Shown here: positions 1 to 12,324 of the stretch, one piece after another
How positions within the stretch are numbered: position 1 is the first letter of the stretch
How the letters are laid out: each line of letters opens with the position of its first letter
Assembly: GCA_964057225.1 (NCBI GenBank)
Contig: OZ059896.1
Span: 10,044,001 to 10,108,000 of the forward strand
From: Auanema rhodensis
Taxonomy: Eukaryota > Nematoda > Chromadorea > Rhabditida > Rhabditidae
Length of the DNA: 64,000 nt
Reading direction: 5' to 3'
Translations under genes and position numbers: made by a program
The notes under the pieces: generated by a model
What the model was told of the DNA's origin: nothing
The model's input: only the letters and a program-made list of their open reading frames with translations
Database searches by the model: none

Positions 1-1153
1 AAGCTTAGTTCAGAAATTATAGATGTTACACCTGTTGATAATACTCCAGTGAACCCTATCATGTCTCCTGGATATTTTAACTTATTTTCTAACGGTAACA
101 CCTAATTGTTTCAATTTTATAATAATAAGAAAGATAATATACCATTGCTTGTCCTTCGAAAGAATAAAGCAATGATCCAGCACAGTTCACAAGACCATCA
201 AAGCTTGTAAACCAAGGTAATGTCTCCCATTGCCATTTAGATACGAATAATTCCTAAATAATAATAGTTCATTATTACTCTTTTCAGTTATTATATTTTA
301 CTTGTAAAATCATTCCAATAGAACCAAAAATTAAAATGTTTCCTATTAAACAGATAAATGTAACAGTTCGAATATTTCGAACAAAATTAATTAATGTAGC
401 AGGAATAGTATAAATTAAAAATAATTGAGTTGTAGTTAATCCAGTTTCAAATTGAAAATGTGCTAAAATCTGTTGAATATGCTCTATAACGAACACATAG
501 GCTACACTAGCTACACCTGTTTGAAATGCTATTAAGCATCCATTCACAAAAAATCTATAAGAACCTTAATAAGATATTTATAAATTAAATATATTTTACT
601 TAGCCACACGATGATATTTGTATAAACACTTGAAACTATTTTGAAAGCCAACACTTGCCATATCTCCATAATTCAAATATTCATATTCTGTTCTAATATA
701 ATTATATTTTTAATATATTTGAAAAATAAAACAATAATATTATACCTTTTACATAAAAATTGTGAAGACATCACAACTTTGTGCATAGCTATTGTGCTAA
801 TTATTCCAATAAAAAACACAAGACAAAATGCCGTCTATAAACATTTTTTATAAAAATTTAAAAATATTTTTGATTAGAAAGTAGAAAGTTTAAAAAAGTC
901 AGTACAACTAAGCCGCCTTGTTTGAACGCCATTGCAACAGAAAAACATCCTGGACCAATCATTCCATTAATAAAATTAATTAGATTATATGTACAACTAT
1001 AATAAAAAATAAATAATAACAATTACTAGTTAAGTATATTAACTCACGAAATTCCATCTTTTCTCACAATTGTTCTCTCAGCCACCTTTTCCTTCATCAC
1101 TGATCTAAAAGATTGTGTTAATTGATAACGTTTCTCTTTTGTTACTAGTGGAA
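1..1153 (-). CDS. SLC36/PAT-like amino-acid transporter, 5' part (runs off left edge)
   Basis: Minus-strand gene with exons at 1048-1153, 906-996, 746-834, 600-692, 302-554, 143-253 and 1-101. Each is bounded by GT/AG and the phases agree across every junction. The spliced protein shows hallmarks of proton-coupled amino-acid transporters of the SLC36 (PAT) family: an opening membrane segment with INGMIGPGCFSVAMAFKQGG, a later segment with AFQTGVASVAYVF, then FVRNIRTV, and the family-typical block SLLYSFEGQAMVLPLENKLK. Such proteins are multi-pass membrane carriers of small neutral amino acids at the plasma or lysosomal membrane. About 280 residues are visible in these exons. Family members run to roughly 450-500, so the last membrane segments lie beyond base 1. 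A general AAAP-family transporter is the alternative, but the VLPLENK block favours SLC36. The most 5' exon listed has no start codon; see the candidate first exon at 1652-1802. Confidence 0.88.
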
Positions 1154-1651
1154 CTGTTTTTTTTAAATACTAATTATATTAAAAACTTTTTTTTAATTAC
1201 ATTTATTTTAGATAAAGTTTCATGTTTATGTTGCATTTTACATTATTATTTCATTCATTGTTCTTAATTATATTATTTTAATAAAAAAGATTATTATTAT
1301 CAAAGTAATAAGAAAAAATTGCACGCAAATGATTGAAACATTTCTGTTTTTTAATGTGACGTTATGTAATCATACTTCTGTTTCTCTTTTCTCAATTAAA
1401 CTATAAAATTTATAAGAAACATTGTTGCATTTAAATAAATTATTTTTTTTTATTTCATGATAAAAGTTCACATTTGATCAAAAAACATATGAAATTTACC
1501 CAATTACGTGAAAATATTTTATACAGTTCTTATCTTTATGGATTATGAATTTTTGAATAATGTTTGATTATTATCTCATTTATTACTAGATTTTTCCACC
1601 TCTACAACTGTGTATGCACATTGGTAAATTATTCAGAGCAGTTGTACTTAC

Positions 1652-1802
1652 AGACTATGTTGTAATCAAGCATTTTTATATATTTTCGAATTTTCCTTAT
1701 CCAAACGTCCAATATCGGCAGCCGGACCACACCCGTCACACATCCCTCATATGACTGTAGAAATGTGGGTGGTGTTGTAATAATAAGAAACATCTCAGGC
1801 AT
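1652..1802 (-). CDS. Candidate first coding exon of the SLC36-like transporter
   Basis: An open frame begins with ATG (minus strand, 1800-1802) with an in-frame TGA three codons upstream. It ends at a consensus donor GTAAGT (1646-1651) in phase 1. The next known exon (1048-1153) needs exactly one carried base, so the splice gives a continuous frame with a 498-base intron. The encoded 50 residues (MPEMFLIITTPP at the start) show no recognised domain, as expected for a variable cytoplasmic N-terminus. The donor quality and phase match are what support it. Residue similarity cannot be judged here. Confidence 0.45.
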
Positions 1803-2198
1803 TATAGCTCATGTAATTGCTCGGATGGTGGAATTTCTACTCTAGTCAAGTAACCTTTTACTTTTGTTTGTCGGTTGAATCATTAGAGTATATTATTCAG
1901 ATACTTACGTATACTTATAATATCGAATTCATGGAATAGAACATAACAACACTTACACCATCATCAATACCTTTTACTGTCAAATTATTTACGGAAAATA
2001 TAATATTTTCTTAATTCTATAGTAGAGTAATAATTCATTTTTTGTCAAAAAAAAAAGAAAAAAAGAAAGAAAAATAGCTTAAAAACTTTATTTTTTACAT
2101 CATATGCAACCCGTAAAAAATATATTTCAACTGATTATGATATACAATAAAAAAACATTTCTAGAGATACATTCAAGACATATAACCCAAAAAAAGAT
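1803..2198. other. Intergenic, SLC36-like gene to LysM gene
   Basis: About 400 bases between the transporter's candidate first exon and the 3' end of the LysM gene, both on the minus strand. It is AT-rich and contains an A/G-rich tract around 2049-2076. It must hold the 3' untranslated region of the LysM gene and the promoter of the transporter. No distinct motif was recognised. Confidence 0.6.
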
Positions 2199-3812
2199 TT
2201 AAGCAAGACATATATCTTGGCCGATTTGCAGATTATTACAGTTTACACCGGGATTTTTCATCATGAATTGTTGTTCAGATATTCCATTCGATTGCCATAA
2301 GCGTGAACAAGTATCTCCAGCCTTTATAGAGTAAAGTTTTCGACAGGAAGCGTCATCTCTGAATTGGCCTGGACGAAGAGTATTCGGATCGGTGCAAACT
2401 TGTTGACCAAGTTGTAATGCTTGACAATTTATATGAGGATTTAATTTAGTAAAGCTCTCTTGAGTCATTCCATTAGCAGACCAAATATCAAAACAGGTAT
2501 CCCCTTTTCGTATGCTGTGGGTACGACAGGTTTGATTGACATTCTGATCAGAAGAGGAGTCATAAAAAATGTTAGATGAATATTGATTTGAGCCTTGGTA
2601 CTGAGAAGGCTGAGAAAGTTGAGGCTGAGAAGGTTGATACTGCTGTGCCTGAGATGGTGGGTACTGCTGTGCCTGAGATGGCTGGTACTGTAAAGTCTGG
2701 GATCCTTGCTGGTACTGCTGTGCTTGAGATGGTTGGTACTGCTGTGCTTGAGATGGTTGATACTGCTGTGCTTGAGATGGTTGGTACTGCTGTGCCTGAG
2801 ATGGTTGATACTGCTGTGCTTGAGATGGTTGGTACTGCTGTGCCTGAGCTGGTTGATACTGCTGTGCTTGAGATGGTTGGTACTGTTGTTGCTGAGTTGT
2901 TTGGTACTGCTGTGACTGAACTGGTTGGTACTGCTGTGACTGAGATGGTTGATACTGCTGTGCCTGAGACGGTTGGTATTGCTGTGACTGAGATGGCTGA
3001 TACTGCTGGGCCTGAGATGGTTGGTACTGCTGTGACTGAGATGGTTGGTACTGCTGTGCTTGAGATGGTTGGTACTGCTTTGACTGAGATGGCTGATACT
3101 GCTGTGCCTGAGATGGTTGGTACTGCTGGGCTTGAGATGGTTGGTACTGCTGTGACTGAGATGGTTGGTACTGCTGGGCTTGAGATGGTTGGTACTGCTG
3201 TGACTGAGGTTGATATTGAATTTGAGAGGTTTGATACTGAGGGTTCTGATACTGTTGAGACTGAGGAGTTTGAGATTGTTGCTGTTGAGAAAGTGGTTGA
3301 TACAAAATCTGAGAGAGATGAGGCTGTGATGAATTATATTGCTGATTTGCAGACGAATCATACAATTTTACATTATTTATATTTTGAAGTTGGCCATTTA
3401 AACACACATGTTGACCAACTTGAAGATTATTACAATTGATACCAGGATTTGAGGCTAGAAAAGTAGCTTCAGTCAATTGATTTGAATTCCATATTATAGA
3501 GCAAGTATCTCCAGCTTTAATAGAATAAAGTTTCCTGCAACTTGAAGAAGTTGGATCATCACCATATTGACCTGGCAATATTGCATCAGGAATAATACAA
3601 ATAGATTGGCCAATTTGAAGATTTTGGCAGTTTAGTGATGGATTTGCTTGTTTAAACGATTGTTCGGTCATTCCATGTTGAGTCCATAGGTTGTAGCATG
3701 TATCACCATTTTTTATAGCAACTTTGATACAATTATTTGGCTGCTGACTCAAAGTTAAGGAATATAGTAAAGATATGATGAAAAGTTGAAAAATAGTTCG
3801 CATCTTTAGCAT
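2199..3812 (-). CDS. Secreted four-LysM protein with Q/Y/P/S repeat linker
   Basis: Single-exon gene of 537 residues. Residues 1-22 form a signal peptide (hydrophobic FQLFIISLLYSLTLS). A nearby second ATG at codon 4 is an equally possible start. LysM domains lie at about 28-74 and 92-138, then a low-complexity linker (about 165-420) built of an eight-residue unit QQYQPSQA with S/A/P/T/V variants, then LysM domains at about 430-475 and 490-537. Each LysM has the GDTC...W...F...NP..NC..LQ.GQ..C pattern with three or four cysteines, so disulphide-stabilised extracellular domains are likely. LysM domains bind N-acetylglucosamine polymers (peptidoglycan or chitin). Secretion suggests binding to bacterial walls or to a chitinous matrix. 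The spacer within each LysM pair also repeats (LPGQYGDD versus RPGQFRDD), so the two pairs arose by duplication. It lacks introns, unlike every other protein gene here. No catalytic domain is present. Confidence 0.9.
   Translation of the reverse strand: MLKMRTIFQLFIISLLYSLTLSQQPNNCIKVAIKNGDTCYNLWTQHGMTEQSFKQANPSLNCQNLQIGQSICIIPDAILPGQYGDDPTSSSCRKLYSIKAGDTCSIIWNSNQLTEATFLASNPGINCNNLQVGQHVCLNGQLQNINNVKLYDSSANQQYNSSQPHLSQILYQPLSQQQQSQTPQSQQYQNPQYQTSQIQYQPQSQQYQPSQAQQYQPSQSQQYQPSQAQQYQPSQAQQYQPSQSKQYQPSQAQQYQPSQSQQYQPSQAQQYQPSQSQQYQPSQAQQYQPSQSQQYQPVQSQQYQTTQQQQYQPSQAQQYQPAQAQQYQPSQAQQYQPSQAQQYQPSQAQQYQPSQAQQYQPSQAQQYQQGSQTLQYQPSQAQQYPPSQAQQYQPSQPQLSQPSQYQGSNQYSSNIFYDSSSDQNVNQTCRTHSIRKGDTCFDIWSANGMTQESFTKLNPHINCQALQLGQQVCTDPNTLRPGQFRDDASCRKLYSIKAGDTCSRLWQSNGISEQQFMMKNPGVNCNNLQIGQDICLA
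2620..3230. repeat. 24-base coding minisatellite in the LysM gene
   Basis: A tandem array whose unit is about 24 bases, read on the plus strand as variants of GGTACTGCTGTGCCTGAGAT. On the minus strand it encodes QQYQPSQA. Units differ mainly at a few synonymous or Ser/Ala positions, indicating recent expansion and unit exchange. The long open frames on the plus strand and in the other minus frame over this array are by-products of the repeat. Confidence 0.9.
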
Positions 3813-5600
3813 GAGAACTATAAGAAATGAACAATGGCAATACTTTGCTATTTATGTAGGATTTCTTAACAAATAAGAAGTTCAAAGTCAATATGAGTAG
3901 TTGACGTGTTTGTTAGGTAATTCTTGATTTTTTCGTTTTCTAATCATTAGGCTTCAACTCTTTTTATTTAATCTTGGGCGCATCGTTACTCTGAAAAGCT
4001 TACCAGCAAATAGATGAATCAAACCTTGACAATGTCTTTCAAGCATTTGTTTAATATTGTTTGTCATAATTTGAAAGAAAAACGAAAAAATATTCTCCTA
4101 CTATTACTCAAGTTGACGCAATTCTTCAGATTTTCAGAGACAGTTCATTCTAAGTCAAGAATAAATGTTTTTTGATCATTACAACTTGTAGTTTTCATTC
4201 AATATTTCAGATATATGACACAAAAATATTGTTTCTTCGTATAGGTCATTCAAGATCAAGTCAACAAAAGGTATTGTAAATATTTTGGTTCAGAATATTC
4301 AGTAAGATGTCTGATAGGAAAAAACAATTATGCAAAATAAAAATTTGAACAAATCAAGAAATTAAATTGATATAATATTGTTTTTTTTTGTTAAGAAATA
4401 TGTAGTTGTTTCTCACATAACACACTAGAAATAGGCATAGAATTAAGACAAAATTCAGGCCTTTCACTTTCACATTTACAATTGGTGAGAAATCTACTTC
4501 GAAACCCTATAAGAAGGAGGAAAATGATAGAAGAGAGCATAAGAGAGAGAGAATAAAGCAATGAGAATGAGAGAAAAAAATTAATCGTTAAAGCAAGTGG
4601 CTATTAGTCGTTAAACATGGAACACCTTACCTGGTCATCCTTTTAAATGTTCCAGACAAAATGACATTTAGAAAGAAATTGCGAAAAGAACCGAAAATAT
4701 TCTCTTTTCCTAATTTCACAATCCTCTGTTTCAGGTAAAATGACGACTATTTCTCAAATAAAATATATATTTATACATACTTATTCATATAATATGTATT
4801 ATAAATACTTGTTCAATATAGATAACAACTGTTGTCGCTATTCTCATAATCTTCAACATTAACTTGACGACGGTGAACATGTCTATGTACATCTGCCATA
4901 TGTATTCTGAATGTCAAAACGCTTGGCTTGTAAAACGACCTGTCTATCATCAGGCTTTCAATCATCACATTCATCAAATTAGATTAACCTAGATTTATTA
5001 GAAAACTACATTGACTTTATGAGATTCCCCCCCTCTTTCCCCTGCAAATCATCAGCATATGTTCATCATTCAACAAATTTTTAATGTTATCCAGTTCCTT
5101 TTCAAAATAATAATAAAATATAAATTTGAATTCAAATATAAATTTATATGATATTATTTATAATAGTTAAATATTTATAGTATACTTATTTATATTTAGT
5201 TTTATTTTTCTTATTAAACAAACTAATTAACTATATATTTAATCAATTAATGTTATTATAAGTTATATGAAACTTTGTATGAATACGTTAATGATTGTGA
5301 CATACAATTGTTGATCATATTTCTTATACGTTTCGATATATAGTCTTCTTATATACCCTCATCAAATTGTTCGGTTCAGCTTATTAGATGAGACGGAAAT
5401 GTGAGAAGCCTGTTGCAGATCCATCATAATGGATGAGCTCAAATCCAGCAATCTGGCCAGCCTTCTTTATCGGCTACTTTATTGGGTTTTAAATACTTCT
5501 CACATTTGATTTCAATAATGTGACATTGATCTTTCTATCATCTCATGAGCTCAATTAGAAGAATATTAGCGTGTTACTTCTTCATCTATCTCATATAGTC
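3813..5600. other. Divergent intergenic region upstream of the LysM gene
   Basis: No gene recognised. The first part (about 3.9-4.7 kb) includes purine-rich plus-strand stretches (for example GAGAGAG near 4537-4553), consistent with lying upstream of a minus-strand gene. Beyond about 4.8-5.6 kb the sequence turns T/C-rich on the plus strand. It probably contains the LysM promoter close to 3812 and the left boundary of the plexin-side region. Confidence 0.5.
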
Positions 5601-7300
5601 ATCCTTTCAATCTAGTTATAAATAAGCGCAGATGTTGTCTCAGTGTATATGTTTGGATTCTGTAGAGACCTTGATGCCGCAAATTTTATGGCACCCAGTC
5701 CTCTTTTCGTCCTTTCACCCTCCAATCCTCTCCCGTTTTCTAATTTTTCTCTCTTCATTTCTTCCAACTATTCTGTGCTTTTGCTTACGCTTGTTATATC
5801 CATTTCTTTATCCTCTTCTTCCTCATGTCTTGACTATCTGATCATTCAACAGATTTTTTTGTTGATCGATGAAAATTCAAATAGATATTTCTTATTAAAT
5901 AAATCAAAAACATATAGAAGATAATTCTGAACGCTCTATTCTTCTTTTGAGTTGTGTGTTTGTGTATATATGTGTGTGGTGACCATGTCATTCTAAGCTG
6001 AATTATTTACTTTTGAAATGATGGATTTATAAAAAGATTAATTGAAATATAGCTGATATTCTGTTTGGTCACTGTGTCACAAAATGAACTCAATGTACTG
6101 GAACGTCGACAGTCCTCCACTTGCATCAGAACCGACAAACGGATTTTCTCAGAATCATTCGCTCTTTTTCTGATCCGTTCTTTTAAACACTTTTTCTGAT
6201 TTTAAGAAATCAAAATTCTATAGTTCTCTTTTTGTCCTGATATCGATCCGGATGAATAATACACCAGTATTACTCAACCATTTTTCTTCTATAGCCACTC
6301 TTACTATCTCTCTTTCACATCCTATTTATTCCTTCTTCTGTCTTTTATATTCTCGTTATTCAAGTCATCTTTTGTATCTTTCACTTAACATAGATTTTGA
6401 CTATTTCAAACATCTGCTGATTTCACCTTCAATCTTACTGTTCGTCATTTTCTATAATTTCACTTCCGTTCTTACCTATTCTTCATAATCCTAAATTCAA
6501 GTTGTTCTTTTTCTCTTAATCTCCTATTTGAAATTAAAATTTAAAAGAAATTAAAGAATTGAAATACTTGAAATCAAATTTCAATCAAGTTATATGTATT
6601 CATATATTATTTTCATAAAAATATTTAAATTATAAATTATGGAATTTTAAAATAAAAACGGTTGATCTAAACTATAAAATACAATTTTTTGATAGATTAT
6701 ATGATAGATCAATGTTGTTATACGTGATTTACTTCTATCAATTTCATGTGATAGAAGGATAAATTGAGAAATTACAGTCTTTAACCTATATTTAATTATA
6801 TTAAATTATAATAAATTTTATTTTTGTTAATACAGTATGACATAAGACCATGACAAAAAATTTTTTTTTAGAATTCCACATGCATCTTTTAGTTTTATAT
6901 GTCATAGTTTTACTCTTATATGAACTGTCAACTAACTCTTTCAACACCCTATATGTCTTTCCTCCCTCCATAGATGACAACTGATATTCATCTTTCATCG
7001 TTTCCTCTATTCACTCGTCTTCTATGTCTATTCCTTGTTCTTTTTTTCGTTTTCGCTTTGTTTTTGGCCTTGGCGGCCAGATAGAGTGAGAGATGATTGT
7101 CGTCTACGTTATCGCCTAAAATTCCTTTTTTTTTTTAACCATTCAACTTATATTGTATTCATTTCAACAATTTCCATAAATACATAGATGTGATTGTTTA
7201 AATTCATATTGATTTATTTTAATTTTAAAACATTTAAAATCATAGTTAAAGGATGTTATCATTAGCTTCATCATGTATGGTATCTGATAAAAGGTTTGAC

Positions 7301-7350
7301 CCCTCTCTCTCTCTTTCTCTCTCTCTCTCATCTCTCTCTCTCTCTCTCTT
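7301..7350. repeat. CT microsatellite
   Basis: Nearly pure CT dinucleotide run on the plus strand with two small interruptions. A second interrupted CT/TC run is at about 8501-8540. Both lie in the pyrimidine-rich plus strand upstream of the plexin. Confidence 0.9.
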
Positions 7351-10300
7351 TATATGTATAGCTTTGATATTATGTACTTTAATCGAATTCAATCACATTA
7401 TTTATAGTCTTAAAAACGTTTTTTCACTTTATTTTCCGGCTTCTTTTAACTAACCACACGTTTTTCTCACGATATATCTTATGTTCATCTTACTTCCACT
7501 TTTACATCATTTTCGTCTTTTTTTTTCACATAAAAGAAAAACAAGGAAATAGTGGCTATATCTTTGATATGATGAGATTGTCGTAAGTAAGAGAATGAAT
7601 ACATACCTCATAACATCTGATAAGAACATTAGACTTACGTTGACTGATTTCGAACCTATGTGAGTGTAATCATGCCTAACGGTACATCGATGACGGTAAT
7701 ATCGATATAGGAAGTTATCTACTTATCTCCGTCACATGATCTTCTTTCTTCTCTCTATCCTCATGTTGTTTTTCATTATTTATTATAATCACTATACCTT
7801 ATACTTTACTTCTTTCTCTTTCTCTCCTCATTGTCATTGTCATTGTTCATCTTTGGATATATTCATATTAATCTGAACTGTAGTTACATGTATAGATTCA
7901 TTCACGGAAGCGGAAGAATTGTATTTGATTCTCATCCAATTTCTTTATGTTACTCTCTCTCTATACTTTCTTTCTCTCTATATGTCTCATTCCTCTCCAT
8001 TGCACCATGAGACGGAAGCAATAAAGTTTCTCATATGGTGCTGAACAAACTATTCAAATTTCCAATTTAGACATCTCATAACGAAATGATCTAAATAGTT
8101 AGTCATCTTTAAATCTTTTTTTTCTTATTTGACTTTCATTTATTTTACTCAATTCTTCAAAAAATAAATGTATGTACCCACATAGTTATATTCATTTTCT
8201 CTTATAAAGGTTTAACCAATGTTTTCTTTCATCCTTTTCATCGTACACCCTTTTGTAAACGGTTTCTTTCCTTTTACTTACGATCTTCAAATAAAAATTA
8301 CAAAGTTGTTTTCTCTTGGCATCCCATGAAAATCTCTTTGATGAACCGATCATACTACCAATTGATATCGTCACATTTGGAATACACTAATGACAACAAC
8401 CAGAGTTTTTTGGTTTTTGTACGTTTCTTTAGAGGCATACAACTTCTCAAAACTAAAAACTAGAATATCTTCACCTTTTATTTCTTCAAAACTTCTTTGT
8501 ATGCTCTCTCTCTTTCTCTCTCTTCTCTCTTTCTCTCTCACTGCACTTGTTGAATAATGCTTGTTTCGGTAGACCAGAAGCTAGCCAAATGCTTTTGAAT
8601 TTGCATTTCGGCTTATCTATCGAGTGTCAGTCGTATGACCGTCATCATCACCCGTCACCTCGACCCTTCTCTCGTCATCCGATATTCGTCGTGTGAGAGC
8701 TACCCTATTTGAATTATTTTCTATTTTGATTGTTTTCTTTCTTCATGACACCTTTCTTTCTCTCATTATCTTGTCAGATAGTTTAAAATCTGGATTTTTT
8801 GCTGTTTTTCATTAGTTTGTCCACAATCTATCTTAAGACTAAGAATTTATACATGTGATTTATTTCTCAAATTAGTTGATAATCTTCATTGTTTTTTTTC
8901 CAAATTGCTTCTATTTTTTTGCTTATTGAAGATGAATTGACAACATACATTAATCAGTATAAACTGATCATAAAGTTTATCAACTTGTCAACTTGATTTA
9001 GTTTGTTATGATCTAATAGATCAGACGATGATCAATAAACTTCACTTATATCTAGCTGTTATAGTAACGCCGTCGTCTTCATTATCTCTATCTTAGTTTT
9101 TTTGTTGTAAAAAAAAATCTTTTGATTTCTATGCAAGCAATCACAGGAATCTCTTGTTTACATGAAAAATGTATTTCTTTTCTCCAAAAACTTTGCTGTT
9201 GGATGATTTTCCAAAAGAAGACCTTTACAAATTCTGTTAGCGAATACGATGTGCCAACCAGTGTCCACCAATAATTACATTTTTTTCTGCTAAATTTCAA
9301 ACAAACCACAGAATAATCTATTTGTATGTCTTTAGTTAAGTCTTTCCGGTAATTATAGACGTCATATGGTTCATATTAGATATGTGAAAGAGTTTATGGT
9401 AGCGAATTTTTTGTTGTTTAATTCAACACCAGCTTGCAATCTCATCACAACTGAAGATATTGGCCAAAGTAGACAATTTAGCAAAATAAAAGTTTTGGGA
9501 TCGTAGCTGATTTTCTTTACTTTTCCTATCCAACACTTTGAATTTATAAGATTTTCATGATAATTAATTAATATATTTTTGTATTTTATTTTCTCTGCTT
9601 TGAGTCTGAATTATATATAATTATATCAACTTCATTTATTTATCTCTTCTCAATTCTAAATCTCATTTGTCCCACTTGGCGCATATCTTTATCTCACGGG
9701 TAAAGAGCATTTTAAGCTCTTTTTCGACTTTCGTACAGTTTTTTCTCATTTTCTAATTGAAATCAGAACAAGGAAGCCAAAAACTTTTTATCGAGAAAGT
9801 AATAGAGATCGGGATATCTATATCTGATAGAGTTAGGTGGGGGAATAAGACGGATCTTGCAAAGCATAACAAATAAAGGAGATAGAAGGAAGATATGCAA
9901 GAGGAAGAGTTAGCGAATTTTCTTATCAAACTATTTTGTGTGTACATATGTGTGCCGAGATGAATGAACTATAATCGAGCACAGTTTATCTGGGGACAAT
10001 AGTGTCACTACCGTCAATCTCCGCACCCTTGCTAGCCTCATCACAAAAAAACTTGGCCATATGTCTTCTTTTAAGTCATATCTTCTTGTGCATTGTGCTC
10101 TTTTCTCTTTCTTTCTCTTTTTCTCTCGTTATCTCTTTCTCTGCCCTTGTCTTTGCCCTTTTCTCCATTTCCGCCTTCCTCTCTCTCTCAGTATACCTCA
10201 CTATCTTTGTATTAATGCTCAGTTCTCTTCTTATATTGCTATCTCATTTTGTTCATATTCTTCTACTGTTCCTTCTGGTATAACTGTCGAGATATTTTTC

Positions 10301-11353
10301 GCTTTCATATCTGCAGCTGTTGTTCTGGTAGATAATTTGTCTCTTTTTGTCTTTTCTCTTTTTTCGCACATTATGCTTCCACAAGTTCTCATTAACTTCT
10401 TCTTCATTTTGTCGAGAAGTGACTAATTACTTGCTAACATTTTTCTATTTCCAACCAATTTAGTCGTTGAAGTTTAAGCTCAACTTATCCGTTAGTAAAA
10501 AAAAAGAAATGAATCATCTTTAGCCTGCATTCATTTGAAAGGTTTTACTAAGTTTACGAATTCAAAGTTTTTGTTATTCAAGTGCACGACTCTTTGAGAT
10601 GCTTAGACTTTCATGCTTATTACTTCATCTTAATTTAACAGTTTTTATGAGCTTTAAAACTTTATTAGGCCAACTACTTTTTGAAATCTAGTTTTCGTTT
10701 CTTGTATGAAGCTGCTGCCTTTTCAAATGCTCAACAACTCCTTTTCTTTGAATCTTTTTTACTTCTGGTCTTCTCCATGTAATCATAGAACTTCCGTAGG
10801 AAATTCTAAAGCAATTGTTTTCTCCGATTGATGATTCTCTTTAGCTCTTTCCATGGTTTACTTTTAAATGAATAATTTATATCTTACTAAGATGTTTGAA
10901 ATTCATAGATAGATTAACTTAATACATTATTCCATGTTCTCTACATTCTCTTTTCTGCTCTCTGTTTAACTATCTTTTACATTCTCTTTCTTCTTTATGA
11001 ACATAGAAAAGTTTGCATGTACGCCAACAAGACAACATTCAGCTCGCTTCTTTATGTCGTCTGAAGCCTGATTTCTTGACATCATAAAGCTTGAATGACC
11101 AACCATCCACTTGTATTTGTAGTCCCTATGATGGCAAAATCAAACATTCTATCTTTCATTTCCTCGATATTATTCAATTATATAGTTTTAAGTATAGAGC
11201 GTTGAAGATAGAGCAGAACATAAATAGAGAGAAATAGAAAAGAGAAAACAGAAGAAAATATTCTGTTGCACTTCATTTAATTTTTTTTATTCAAATCTTT
11301 AATATCAACTGTTTCATATCATAAACTTGTATTTCAACTATAATAATTCTCTC

Positions 11354-11416
11354 ATAATTTCTAAGCCTGATATCTAGATATTCATGAAACACTTATCGAG
11401 CACATCTTAATTCCAA
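11354..11416. repeat. Direct repeat copy 1
   Basis: A 63-base segment identical to 12262-12324, starting ATAATTTCTAAGCCTGATAT and ending TTAATTCCAA. Similarity continues for about 20 further bases with a few mismatches. The copies are 908 bases apart in the same orientation, in a gene-free region. Confidence 0.9.
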
Positions 11417-12261
11417 TTTTTTAAATAAAATAATTCTTTTTCTTCCTATTTCAGTTTATTTTCTCCATTTTCTAACATTTGATACTGTCGCTTTTCAATT
11501 GTTTTTTTTTCATAAACACAATAGGTTTTGTGGAAAAAAATTATAAAATAGCAATAAAAATAGACTATAACAGTTACGAGACAGAATGCTGTTGCTGACT
11601 CTGCTCAAAACGTATTCAGTTTGTCTGACTGTCTACAATTCTGAAGTTTTCTATGTTCTGACCAGATACACCAATTGTGTTGTCTTCGGTTCTTTTTGGG
11701 ATGAAACATGATCTTGCTTGCTTTTCGAGAACAACTTGTCTACACTCCCTCCACCCTTTCCAGGCTTCACATTGAACTAATTCTTGCGCTATTCACATGG
11801 TTCCTTAAATGGAACATGGCCGTTTGCACTTCGTATTCTTTCTGTTTCTTCTATTGCTATTTTTATCTTTTTTTTTGCTCATCGAGCGTCTGATTACAGA
11901 TATTTTTCTTTTTTGTATAGTAGTTTTCAGTTTTAACATTAATATTTCTGTTTTATTATGTGTTTCATAGTATACAACTTAGATTTGAATACATGCATAT
12001 CTCCAAATATATATTATTATTATATTTGAATGATAGTTGTATCTATATTTTTCAATCGACATCATCATTATCGCCACAATTTAATGTCCTTGTTCCTTTT
12101 CTGTCATTGAAGTGAATGAAGTCATGAGGTTTTCTCGCTTACAAGTTCAAAAAACTCAGATTGACCTTCAACCATCAGGCTTTTTTTACTTCTTCATCAT
12201 CATCTGCCCGGTTTGCTGGTGTTAATGCTTCAAGAAACTGTCATTTAGATGCTCTTGCCTG

Positions 12262-12324
12262 ATAATTTCTAAGCCTGATATCTAGATATTCATGAAACAC
12301 TTATCGAGCACATCTTAATTCCAA
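12262..12324. repeat. Direct repeat copy 2
   Basis: Second copy of the 63-base direct repeat at 11354-11416. It is identical over the core and diverges after position 12324. No inverted ends or target duplication were seen, so a local segmental duplication or a fragment of a dispersed repeat are both possible. Confidence 0.9.

Noticed and set aside
2576-3439. Plus-strand frame of 287 codons (and a 298-codon minus frame) over the LysM repeats
   Set aside because: Both are alternative-frame readings of the 24-base minisatellite. The LysM frame has a signal peptide and four real domains.
10002-10426. Overlapping plus-strand frames of 93 and 121 codons
   Set aside because: T/C-rich low-complexity sequence in two frames at once, with no homology and no splice context.
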